Shown here: positions 1 through 7,407 of the stretch, one piece after another
Position numbering within the stretch: position 1 is the first letter of the stretch
How the letters are laid out: each line of letters begins with the position of its first letter
Assembly: GCA_963521065.1 (NCBI GenBank)
Contig: CAUQTI010000022.1
Location: 1 to 46,075 of the forward strand
Source of the DNA: IOR16 sp963521065
GTDB taxonomy: Bacteria > Bacillota > Clostridia > Peptostreptococcales > Anaerovoracaceae
DNA: 46,075 nucleotides
Reading direction: 5' to 3'
Position numbers and translations under genes: made by a program
The notes under the pieces: generated by a model
Databases searched by the model: none
Told to the model about the DNA's origin: nothing
Seen by the model: only the letters and a program-made list of their open reading frames with translations

Positions 1-27
1 ATAGGATTTATATCTAATTTTCAATAG

Positions 28-52
28 TTGAGGAATTATGCAATTTCCTCAA
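28..52. other. Hairpin near the left edge
   Basis: TTGAGGAATT and AATTTCCTCAA form a stem of about ten pairs with one bulged base around a four-base loop. Neither side has a clean T tract, so it is not a confident terminator. Apart from this hairpin, the short ORF at 36-89 and the promoters at 148-175 and 258-287, the A/T-rich stretch 1-413 holds no gene that I can see. Confidence 0.35.
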
Positions 53-89
53 TTATATAACTAAGTTTAAATGTTTTATTATTTTTCAT
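36..89 (-). CDS. Possible 17-residue peptide or truncated gene start
   Basis: An ATG at 89 on the minus strand follows an AGGAG ribosome site at 103-99 with 9-base spacing and is preceded by a good promoter (148-175). The frame closes after 17 residues (MKNNKTFKLSYIIEEIA). A shift of one base past the stop opens a second frame that runs to the window edge, so this could be the start of a frameshifted gene, a leader peptide, or a chance ORF with a good start site. The hairpin at 28-52 overlaps its end. No family is recognisable at this length. Confidence 0.3.
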   Translation of the reverse strand: MKNNKTFKLSYIIEEIA

Positions 90-147
90 CCTATTAATCT
101 CCTCTCAATCTTTATTGAAAAATATTCTATAAAGTCTGCTTACTCAA

Positions 148-175
148 ATGATATCACTCTTTTTATATTTTTCAA
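148..175 (-). promoter_or_regulatory. Promoter for the left-edge leftward ORF
   Basis: On the minus strand TTGAAA (175-170) and TATCAT (153-148) are separated by 16 bases, a good sigma-70/SigA match. Transcription would begin near 141, about 50 bases before the ATG at 89. In such A/T-rich DNA chance matches are common, so the call rests on its combination with the ribosome site downstream. Confidence 0.45.
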
Positions 176-257
176 TGACAAATATGGATTTTTTAGGTTT
201 ACCTTTAGATTTTTGCTATTCCGTATAAAAATTTTTCATATATTTTCCAACTCTTTA

Positions 258-287
258 TTGCTTTTTAAATTTTATTTGTGCTATAGT
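258..287 (+). promoter_or_regulatory. Promoter of the TetR gene
   Basis: TTGCTT (258-263) and TATAGT (282-287) lie 18 bases apart. The predicted start, near 294, sits directly beside the palindrome at 297-311, so a bound repressor would block RNA polymerase. Confidence 0.55.
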
Positions 288-296
288 GATATTAAC

Positions 297-311
297 GACT
301 GACGGTCAGTC
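297..311. promoter_or_regulatory. TetR-family operator palindrome
   Basis: GACTGAC-G-GTCAGTC is a perfect 15-base inverted repeat with a single central base, placed at the predicted transcription start of the TetR gene. Palindromes containing TGAC/GTCA half sites are common operators of TetR/AcrR repressors. The position suggests autoregulation and, through read-through, control of the downstream cfa gene. Confidence 0.65.
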
Positions 312-413
312 ATTATTTAAGTTCCTTACGAATAATACATACCAATTTTTTTATCTCCAGCCATCAAAATTAGCAATGAAAAAACACTTTATATGCGCAA
401 CCGGAGGGACTGC

Positions 414-998
414 ATGGAAAACAAGAAGAAATCCGATAAAAAAAATCGAATTGAAGAAGCTGCCTGCAAGCAGTTTATGGAAAAAGGTGTGGCACACACT
501 ACAATTGATGAGATTGTTAAGGGTGCAGACGTTGCAAAGGGTACTTTTTATCTTTACTTTAAGGATAAAAAGGATCTGCTAAGCACCATCATCGTAAAAC
601 GCGGCTCTATCCTTCTTGAAGAAGCCATGAAATTTGCCCGTCAGCAAAAAACAGATAATTTTATTGATGAGATTATCTCTATCACAGATTATATCATTAC
701 ATTTTTCGAACAAAATAAAGAAATATTAACCTTAATTGAGAAAAATTTATCATGGAGCTTGCTTAATCAAAAAATTTCTCAGGAGGAAGATTCCGGTTTT
801 CAAACCTTTATGGATTACTGGACGACACATCCTTACATGCACTCTTATTCCAAGTCCCGCTCCTACCACATTATGTTTATAATTATCGAGCTTGTCGGTA
901 CGATCTGCTATACATCAATCATCGAAAACCAACCGGATACAATGGAGAATTTAAGACCTGATCTCTTTTTTACCATCCGGCAAATCTTGAGCAAATAA
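414..998 (+). CDS. TetR/AcrR family transcriptional regulator
   Basis: A 194-residue regulator. Residues about 10-55 form the TetR_N helix-turn-helix, with the typical sequence TTIDEIVKGADVAKGTFYLY followed by FKDKKDLL. The C-terminal ligand-binding and dimer part is variable, as is usual in this family. I chose the ATG at 414 because GGAGGG at 403-408 is correctly spaced; the upstream in-frame ATG at 393 has no ribosome site. It is followed after about 80 bases by a cyclopropane fatty acid synthase gene on the same strand, so it probably responds to a membrane-active compound or lipid and controls that gene together with itself. The ligand cannot be read from sequence. Confidence 0.88.
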   Translation: MENKKKSDKKNRIEEAACKQFMEKGVAHTTIDEIVKGADVAKGTFYLYFKDKKDLLSTIIVKRGSILLEEAMKFARQQKTDNFIDEIISITDYIITFFEQNKEILTLIEKNLSWSLLNQKISQEEDSGFQTFMDYWTTHPYMHSYSKSRSYHIMFIIIELVGTICYTSIIENQPDTMENLRPDLFFTIRQILSK

Positions 999-1079
999 CC
1001 TTATTTTCTCTCGTTCCCCCAGCGACGACAATTATAATTTAACTTGTATTTCAGTAAAAATTATATTGGAGGCGATATC

Positions 1080-2264
1080 TTGAAAAATATAGAACATGAT
1101 TTTTTAAAGAAGTATCTGTGTAAATTCGATGCGAATCCTTTTCGCGTCAATTTCGAAAACGGAGACAGCTTTGTTGTCGGCGAGGGGGCACCCAAATTTG
1201 AAATCGTAATCAATAAACCCATTCCGAAAGGAGATCTATTGTGCAGCACCTCACTTGCCTTAGGCGAAGCCTATATGCGTGGTGATTTGCAGATAAAGGG
1301 GGACCTTTACCAAGCACTCAATTACTTCTTGGGGCAAATGACGAGCTTTTGTGTTGATAGTAAGCTTTTAAAAAACTTGATTCATCCTTCTACTTCGGCA
1401 AAGACGCAGAAGAAGGAAGTACAATATCATTACGACATAGGCAACGATTTTTACAGCCTTTGGCTTGATGACACCATGAGCTACTCTTGTGGGTATTTTA
1501 AAACAGAAGATGATTCTTTATATCAAGCACAGCTGAACAAGATTGATCTCACACTTTCCAAGCTGAACCTGCAAGAAAATATGACCTTACTTGATATCGG
1601 ATGCGGCTGGGGTTTCCTTCTCATTGAGGCTGCAAAAAAATATAAAATACACGGCCTCGGTATTACCTTAAGTGAAGAGCAGGCAAAACGGTTTGAAGCG
1701 CGCATCAAAGAAGAGCACCTTGAAGAATATCTTGAGGTAAAGCTCATGGACTATCGGGAACTGCATAAATTAAACAAAAAATTTGACCGCGTTGTCAGCG
1801 TCGGTATGCTTGAGCATGTCGGCCGCAAAAACTATGAACTTTTTATCAAGAATGTGGATTCTGTTTTAAAGCCAAGCGGCATTCTGCTGCTTCACTTCAT
1901 TAGCGGCAGAATTGAAAATGACGGTGATCCGTGGATTAAGAAATATATTTTCCCCGGCGGCGTCGTTCCAAGCCTGCGGGAAATCCTCAGCATCAGCAGT
2001 AATTATAACTATTACACGGCCGATGTAGAGAGTCTGCGGCGCCATTATAATAAAACACTCCTTTGTTGGAATGAAAACTTCCAAAGAAATAAAGAAAAAT
2101 TAAAAACAAAATTTGATGATTCTTTCCTGCGTATGTGGGAATTATACCTTTGCGGCTGCGCTGCCGGATTTTATAACGGTGTTGTAGACTTGCACCAAAT
2201 TGTCTTTACCAAAGGCGTAAATAACGATTTGCCGGTAACGAGAAACTATCTGTATCAAGACTGA
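1080..2264 (+). CDS. cfa: Cyclopropane-fatty-acyl-phospholipid synthase
   Basis: A SAM-dependent enzyme that transfers a methylene group to double bonds of membrane phospholipid acyl chains. Visible landmarks are the substrate-side motif YHYDIGNDFYSLWLDDTMSY, the SAM-binding LLDIGCGWG loop, and VVSVGMLEHVG, all in the order expected for CFAS. Length, about 394 residues, fits the family. The best start is the TTG at 1080, seven bases after GGAGG (1068-1072); the earlier ATG at 1044 lacks a ribosome site. It lies behind a TetR gene with an operator, so expression is probably derepressed by a signal. A terminator follows at 2290-2333. Confidence 0.93.
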   Translation: MKNIEHDFLKKYLCKFDANPFRVNFENGDSFVVGEGAPKFEIVINKPIPKGDLLCSTSLALGEAYMRGDLQIKGDLYQALNYFLGQMTSFCVDSKLLKNLIHPSTSAKTQKKEVQYHYDIGNDFYSLWLDDTMSYSCGYFKTEDDSLYQAQLNKIDLTLSKLNLQENMTLLDIGCGWGFLLIEAAKKYKIHGLGITLSEEQAKRFEARIKEEHLEEYLEVKLMDYRELHKLNKKFDRVVSVGMLEHVGRKNYELFIKNVDSVLKPSGILLLHFISGRIENDGDPWIKKYIFPGGVVPSLREILSISSNYNYYTADVESLRRHYNKTLLCWNENFQRNKEKLKTKFDDSFLRMWELYLCGCAAGFYNGVVDLHQIVFTKGVNNDLPVTRNYLYQD

Positions 2265-2289
2265 TACTTTAATTGATAAATAAAATCAA

Positions 2290-2333
2290 AGAGGCTCTTT
2301 TGAAATTGAAAAATTTCCTAGAGTCTCTTTTTC
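2290..2333 (+). terminator. Rho-independent terminator after cfa
   Basis: AGAGGCTCT and AGAGTCTCT pair, with one G-T wobble and additional inner AAATT/AATTT pairing, and are followed by a T-rich run at 2326-2331. It ends the TetR-cfa unit. Confidence 0.75.
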
Positions 2334-2527
2334 TGTCCTCAGGCAAGTAAATGCTGCACTTCTTGACCTCCTTTCACTTCGCATCCTTTTCTATGATTAG
2401 CCTCGCCCCATTCACCTTAAAACAAATTCTGCTCCTCTTTCTCTGATTCTTTAAGTATTTCTCTGTGTATTTTTTCATATCTATAGAGAGAATTTACTTT
2501 TAAAGATGGATTAAAGAAAGGTTTGCT

Positions 2528-3253
2528 ATGAAAATTTTACTTTCCGGCCATGGACGTATGGGCGAGAATATTGAAACACTGGCAACGGCTGCCGGTTATG
2601 AGATAATAGGTTATGCAGACATTACGAATCCGCATAGTCTTGCACAGGTAGAAAAATGTGACGTGATTATTGATTTCTCACACCCGGCGATGCTCCCTCA
2701 TGTAACGGAATATGTGCATCGTACCAAAACTCCTCTTTGCTGCGGTACTACAGGTTTTTCCGCGGAAGAGAAAGAGACCCTGAAATCACTTGGCGATTAC
2801 GCTCCCGTTCTATACAGTGCGAACTACAGCCTCGGCATCGCCGTGCTCCGAAAAGCCCTCTTCGATGCCTCTCCGATTTTAAAAGAGGACTTCGATATTG
2901 AAATCATAGAAACACACCATAATAAAAAAATTGATGCTCCGAGCGGTACTGCAAAGCTCCTTTTGGATGCCATCGATCCCGCACGGGAAAAGAAAATTGT
3001 CAGCGGAAGAAGCGGAGAATGCGGTGAACGAAGAAAAGAAGAAATCGGGATTTTTGCACTTCGGGGCGGTACGGTCGCAGGCGAGCATACCGTTTATTAT
3101 TTTGGGGAAGACGAAACACTTTCATTTACACATTCTGCTGCAAGCCGCCGAATTTTTGCCAAAGGTGCTCTGAAAGCGGCGATTGCACTGACAAAGAAAG
3201 AAAGTGGCTTCTATACCTTAGAACAAATTTTATTTTCCGCCACAGAATCTTAG
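2528..3253 (+). CDS. dapB: 4-hydroxy-tetrahydrodipicolinate reductase
   Basis: Catalyses the NAD(P)H-dependent reduction of hydroxy-tetrahydrodipicolinate to tetrahydrodipicolinate in the lysine/diaminopimelate pathway in the cytosol. The N-terminal GHGRMG nucleotide loop, CCGTTGF in the middle and the signature ETHHNKKIDAPSGTA (catalytic His pair and Lys, substrate-binding SGT) are all present. At 241 residues it is close to family length. It is followed after 119 bases by dapH, which acts on its product. I see no dapA beside it and no lysine riboswitch in the 190 bases upstream. Confidence 0.96.
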   Translation: MKILLSGHGRMGENIETLATAAGYEIIGYADITNPHSLAQVEKCDVIIDFSHPAMLPHVTEYVHRTKTPLCCGTTGFSAEEKETLKSLGDYAPVLYSANYSLGIAVLRKALFDASPILKEDFDIEIIETHHNKKIDAPSGTAKLLLDAIDPAREKKIVSGRSGECGERRKEEIGIFALRGGTVAGEHTVYYFGEDETLSFTHSAASRRIFAKGALKAAIALTKKESGFYTLEQILFSATES

Positions 3254-3372
3254 CAATAAAACATGGAACAAAAAAACTCTCTTTAAAAGTGCGGCCTATA
3301 ATCAGCACTCCAAATAAATGACTTACCATTCCCCTTAATCTCTGCCATAGATTGTGATGTGAGGAAACTGCC

Positions 3373-4077
3373 ATGGATGCGAAGAAAATCATTCAATACA
3401 TTCAAAATGCTGAAAAAAAAACACCGGTAAAGGTGTATTTAAACGCATCTGCTGATATTCCTTTTCCAAAAGCTACGGTCTTTCCTACAGGAAATCAAAC
3501 GAAAATCATATTCGGAGACTGGAATCATATCGGTCCAATTTTAGAGGCTCATACGAGCGAGATTCTTGACATCGTGATTGAAAATGATATGCGTAACAGT
3601 GCAATTCCTTTGCTAGACAAAAAAAATATTCAAGCCCGCATTGAGCCGGGGGCAATAATCCGCGAGCAGGTGAAGATTGGTAAAAATGCAATTATTATGA
3701 TGGGCGCAATCATTAATATCGGTGCGGAAATCGGAGAGGGCACTATGATTGATATGGGTACGGTCATAGGCGGCCGTGTTATCGTAGGAAGTCACTGCCA
3801 CATCGGGGCCGGCTCTGTACTCGCCGGTGTCATTGAACCGCCGAGTGCATCGCCTGTCGTGATTGAAGATAATGTACTGATTGGTGCAAATGCCGTCATC
3901 ATTGAGGGCATACGAGTTGGCAAGGGTGCCATCGTCGCCGCCGGCTCCGTCGTCATAAAAGAGGTCCCTCCAAATATGGTCGTTGCCGGTGTTCCTGCAC
4001 GCATCATAAAGGAAAAGGATGAGAAATCAATGCATGCGACGCAGTTGATTGATGCACTCAGAAACATCTACCCTTAA
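3373..4077 (+). CDS. dapH: Tetrahydrodipicolinate N-acetyltransferase
   Basis: A trimeric left-handed beta-helix acetyltransferase that acetylates tetrahydrodipicolinate using acetyl-CoA, the entry to the acetylase branch of diaminopimelate synthesis. Residues about 90-210 show the hexapeptide repeats (IGKNAI, IGAEIG, GTVIGG, HIGAGSVLAG, IGANAVI, VGKGAIVAAGSVV). The N-terminal 90 residues match the DapH-specific extension and the length of 234 residues is typical. A GTGAGG sequence precedes the ATG. Its stop codon overlaps that of the convergent cobS gene by four bases (4074-4077). Confidence 0.94.
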   Translation: MDAKKIIQYIQNAEKKTPVKVYLNASADIPFPKATVFPTGNQTKIIFGDWNHIGPILEAHTSEILDIVIENDMRNSAIPLLDKKNIQARIEPGAIIREQVKIGKNAIIMMGAIINIGAEIGEGTMIDMGTVIGGRVIVGSHCHIGAGSVLAGVIEPPSASPVVIEDNVLIGANAVIIEGIRVGKGAIVAAGSVVIKEVPPNMVVAGVPARIIKEKDEKSMHATQLIDALRNIYP

Positions 4078-4796
4078 AACAGCCTTTGCGTTATATAAAT
4101 AAAGAAGACAAAAACCATCTGTGACACTTCACAGGCCATCCCCATCGTATCCCCCGTTATTCCTCCAAGCACTTTTTTAAAGTGATTTGTCAGGAGGATG
4201 ACGGAAAGAATTGCCGCTCCCACTGCAATCAAATACCAGGGATTTAAAAACGCAGAAATGAGGGACGGAACAAGAATAGCTGTAAACAATTCCACTTTCC
4301 CGCAGTGGTCCACAAGCAGCTTCCCCATACCGGCTTTCCGCACATATTCTGCAAAAAAAGCGGAAATGAGCGGCGCACTTTTTCCGACAACCGGTAGGAC
4401 CAGTAACGTTTCATACGGAATTCGTCCATACATCACCATATAAAATGCCACAAAAAATATCATGGAAAGTACACCGAAAGAACCGACATGGCTATCCTTC
4501 ATAATTTCAAGCATACGCGTTCTGTCTCTTCCACTGAAAATCCCGTCACAGGTATCCGCAAGGCCATCCAAATGAAGCCCCCCTGTGAGTATGATATAGC
4601 CCCCTAACAGAATCATAGAGACAACCGCTTTATCAAAGAGCAGGTGAGTAAAGGACAGGCCATATAAAATCGCACCCATTAATATTCCTAAAAAAGGAAT
4701 TAATTTCAATCCTCTTACATATCGCTCCTCCGTGTACTCTACATAAGGAACTGGAAGTCTTGTAAAAAATGCTGTCATTAGCCAAATTGTCTTCAT
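4074..4796 (-). CDS. cobS: Adenosylcobinamide-GDP ribazoletransferase (cobalamin synthase)
   Basis: An integral membrane enzyme that joins adenosylcobinamide-GDP to alpha-ribazole (phosphate) in the last assembly step of cobalamin. The family signature GGLHLDGLADTCDG followed by DSHVGSFG is present, and five or six hydrophobic segments cover the rest. Length, about 240 residues, is normal. I prefer the ATG at 4796, which has GGTGA five bases upstream; GTG codons at 4808 and 4805 are alternatives. It is the last gene of the leftward corrinoid block, 157 bases after cobU, and ends against dapH with overlapping stop codons. Confidence 0.95.
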   Translation of the reverse strand: MKTIWLMTAFFTRLPVPYVEYTEERYVRGLKLIPFLGILMGAILYGLSFTHLLFDKAVVSMILLGGYIILTGGLHLDGLADTCDGIFSGRDRTRMLEIMKDSHVGSFGVLSMIFFVAFYMVMYGRIPYETLLVLPVVGKSAPLISAFFAEYVRKAGMGKLLVDHCGKVELFTAILVPSLISAFLNPWYLIAVGAAILSVILLTNHFKKVLGGITGDTMGMACEVSQMVFVFFIYITQRLF

Positions 4797-4953
4797 TGTT
4801 TTCACCACTTATCGTATTGATACCACGCATTTTCTCTCACTGCGAAGTAAAAAAATTTCTTTTTAGAACCGCTCTGCCAATCGGCTCCCTAGCCCGCTTC
4901 ACCGAGCCTTTTTCGCATAAAAATTCAGTTTTATCAAGCTTTATTCAGTTTTT

Positions 4954-5544
4954 TCAATCCACTCTAAGGACTGTGGCCTGCGGCTTTATCTGCATCGGGA
5001 TACCGGAAACCATAAAAATCACTTTATCGGCAGCTTCCGCAAAAGCACGGTTTGCTCTTCCTAAAATATCACGGTAATACCGGCTTGAACGTTCCGCCGG
5101 GACGAGTCCCATTCCCACTTCATTGGTCACACCAATCAAACTTTTCCCATGCTTGCGGCAAGCAGAAATCAGCTTCTTTACTTCAAGAAGCATCCGTTCC
5201 TCTACTCTCTGCATATCCTCCGCCGGGCAACTCTCCCAATCAATTCCCGAATAATACATAATATTATTCAACATAAATCCTAAACAGTCAATCAAGACTG
5301 CTTCTGATTTTACAAAATCTTGATTTTCCTCTAGTTTTTCAAATTCCCAAAACTGCTCTAAGGTCGGCCATTCAGAAGGTCTTTGTGCACGATGCTTTTT
5401 TACGCGTGCTTCCATCTCCGCATCACACACAGCTGCTGTTGCAATATAAAGAACCTTATTTTCTCCAAGCTCTTTTGCAAAACGCTCTGCATAGAGACTT
5501 TTTCCGCTTCTTGCACCGCCTGTCATTAAAATCACTTCTGACAT
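4954..5544 (-). CDS. cobU: Adenosylcobinamide kinase / adenosylcobinamide-phosphate guanylyltransferase
   Basis: A bifunctional enzyme that phosphorylates adenosylcobinamide and then transfers GMP to give adenosylcobinamide-GDP. The N-terminal P-loop GGARSGKS and the conserved TNEVGMGLVP motif identify CobU/CobP, and 196 residues is usual length. Its ATG directly abuts the stop codon of cobT (5544/5545), so the two are probably translationally coupled. It supplies the substrate of CobS, the next gene. Confidence 0.96.
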   Translation of the reverse strand: MSEVILMTGGARSGKSLYAERFAKELGENKVLYIATAAVCDAEMEARVKKHRAQRPSEWPTLEQFWEFEKLEENQDFVKSEAVLIDCLGFMLNNIMYYSGIDWESCPAEDMQRVEERMLLEVKKLISACRKHGKSLIGVTNEVGMGLVPAERSSRYYRDILGRANRAFAEAADKVIFMVSGIPMQIKPQATVLRVD

Positions 5545-6639
5545 TTACGCTCTCCCTGTCTTCGCTTGTTCATCCCGAATGTCGATGCGGTACGAGTGAT
5601 CGTAGGCAATCTCCTCAAACGTAGCCATGTTTTTAAGCATTGCACAAGCCGCACCAATAATTGGAAATGCTAGCGTACAGCCGGTCCCTTCTCCTAAACG
5701 CATCCCCATGTCAAGCATAGGCTCCATACCAAGCTCTTTCGCAATGAGATCATATGCAGGCTCTTTCGAGCGATGTGAGGTAAAGATGAAATCCTTGACA
5801 GAAGGGTTGAGCCTACATGCTGCAAAGGCAGACAAGGCTGAAATCACACCGTCAATCACAATCGGTACACGGTAATACGCAGCTCCCAAAAAGCATCCTG
5901 TCATTCCTGCGATATCCAATCCACCAACCTTTGCAATAACATCAATTGGGTCCTCTGCATTTGGCTTGTTTATTTCCAAGGCTTTTGTGATTACCGCTTT
6001 TTTATGGAGCAAGGCTTCATCGGTCAATCCGCCGCCTTTGCCGACCGCTACGTCAGCAGTAGCCCCGGTAAATGCCATAAGCACCGCACTCGTGCTGCTC
6101 GTGTTTCCGATTCCCATTTCACCGGTCCCCAACAGCTCAAAGCCTTCTTCTACGCAGATTCGGACCATATCAATTCCGGTTTCAATCCCGCGAATCGCCT
6201 CTTCTCTGCTCATTGCAGGACCCTTTGCAAAATTGTCTGTGCCGTATTTTATCTTTCGGTTATATACCTTGTCGTTTTTATAGTCGGATAAAATCCCAAC
6301 GTCAACCACCTTGATTTCTGCGCCCGCATACGCGGATAGAACACCCATTCCACAGATGCCTTTTGTCATATTCATTCCCTGAATCAGCGTGATATCCTGT
6401 GGTGTCCCGGCAACACCCTCCTCACAGATTCCGTTGTCTGCCACCATAACAATGCTGCACCGCTTCTTTAGGTCATTTTCGCACTTTCCTGTGATGCCTG
6501 CCACTTTTACTGCAATTTCTTCCAGTTTTCCCAGGCTGCCAAGCGGTTTAATCAAATGATCATTATGCGCCTTTGCTTCCTCCATCGCCTGTATGTCAGC
6601 CGGTTTGATTCCTTCTATAATTTCCAAATAGCCTTTCAT
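5545..6639 (-). CDS. cobT: Nicotinate-nucleotide:dimethylbenzimidazole phosphoribosyltransferase
   Basis: Activates the lower-ligand base (dimethylbenzimidazole or another benzimidazole/purine) to its alpha-ribotide using nicotinate mononucleotide. The sequence has the N-terminal LIKPLGSLGKLEE, the TGEMGIGNTSSTSAV segment and the C-terminal MRLGEGTGC containing the catalytic Glu. Its 364 residues fit the family. No dimethylbenzimidazole synthesis genes (bluB or bza) are in the window, so the natural base cannot be told from here. Confidence 0.96.
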   Translation of the reverse strand: MKGYLEIIEGIKPADIQAMEEAKAHNDHLIKPLGSLGKLEEIAVKVAGITGKCENDLKKRCSIVMVADNGICEEGVAGTPQDITLIQGMNMTKGICGMGVLSAYAGAEIKVVDVGILSDYKNDKVYNRKIKYGTDNFAKGPAMSREEAIRGIETGIDMVRICVEEGFELLGTGEMGIGNTSSTSAVLMAFTGATADVAVGKGGGLTDEALLHKKAVITKALEINKPNAEDPIDVIAKVGGLDIAGMTGCFLGAAYYRVPIVIDGVISALSAFAACRLNPSVKDFIFTSHRSKEPAYDLIAKELGMEPMLDMGMRLGEGTGCTLAFPIIGAACAMLKNMATFEEIAYDHSYRIDIRDEQAKTGRA

Positions 6640-6677
6640 CTTTTCGCCTCTTTTCTGCTTGTCCCGATTCTTGCTTT

Positions 6678-7337
6678 TTATTTGGATTTTTCTCTTTCGT
6701 CCCTTGCCATGTAAAGCATCGCATTGCAGATTGCGGCAGCAACATTACTCCCGCCCTTTCTTCCCTGCGCTACAATATATGGAACTTCTGTCTCCATAAT
6801 CAATTCTTTCGACTCCACTACATTTACAAATCCAACCGGGACGCCAATAATCAGAGCCGGAGAAAGTTTTCCTTCCTCAATTAATTCGTATAACCTCACC
6901 AGTGCGGTCGGTGCATTTCCAATCGCAAAAATGACCGGTCTTCCTTCCTTTTCAAGTGCGGCGGCTTTATCCATGCTCGCAGTCGCCCTTGTCGTTCCAT
7001 TTTTTTTGGCAATCTCAGCAACATCCTCATCTGCCATGAAACAAAAAGCTTCTCCGCCAAACGATTCCAAAACATTTTTGTTAACGCCGGAATATGCCAT
7101 TTTCGTGTCCGTCACGATACACGCACCCGCTTTAATTGCAGCGATGCCTTTCTTTACCGCTTCCTCTGAAAATTTCAAGTTGTCATAGTAATCGAAATCA
7201 GCTGAAGTGTGGATGACACGCTTCACAACTGGCTCATTCACCGGGTCAATTGTACGGCTGCCCAGCTCCTCAGAAATAATTTCAAAGCTGCGCTTTTCAA
7301 TCTCAGACGGCAGCACATTTTGTAATTTTACTTTCAT
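6678..7337 (-). CDS. cbiC: Cobalt-precorrin-8 methylmutase
   Basis: Moves the C11 methyl group to C12 of cobalt-precorrin-8 to yield cobyrinic acid. The active-site stretch VIHTSADFDYYDNL carries the catalytic His, followed by VTDTKMAYSG and the late GVPVGFVNV motif, all typical of CbiC/CobH. 219 residues is the usual length. GGAGGG lies just before the ATG. It sits between cbiP (upstream in transcription) and cobT. Confidence 0.96.
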   Translation of the reverse strand: MKVKLQNVLPSEIEKRSFEIISEELGSRTIDPVNEPVVKRVIHTSADFDYYDNLKFSEEAVKKGIAAIKAGACIVTDTKMAYSGVNKNVLESFGGEAFCFMADEDVAEIAKKNGTTRATASMDKAAALEKEGRPVIFAIGNAPTALVRLYELIEEGKLSPALIIGVPVGFVNVVESKELIMETEVPYIVAQGRKGGSNVAAAICNAMLYMARDEREKSK

Positions 7338-7407
7338 ATTCCCTCCTTGTCCAATGTTTCATTAAGCATAAGAAAGCATCCTATGCGCAATCGATCTCAT
7401 TCCAAGA

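Noticed and set aside
2334..2527. Possible lysine riboswitch or T-box upstream of dapB
   Set aside because: The stretch is pyrimidine-rich and lacks the conserved motifs and the terminator of either element.
6724..7188. 154-residue ORF on the plus strand
   Set aside because: It lies wholly antisense to cbiC, has no recognisable domain and arises from the codon pattern of the real gene.
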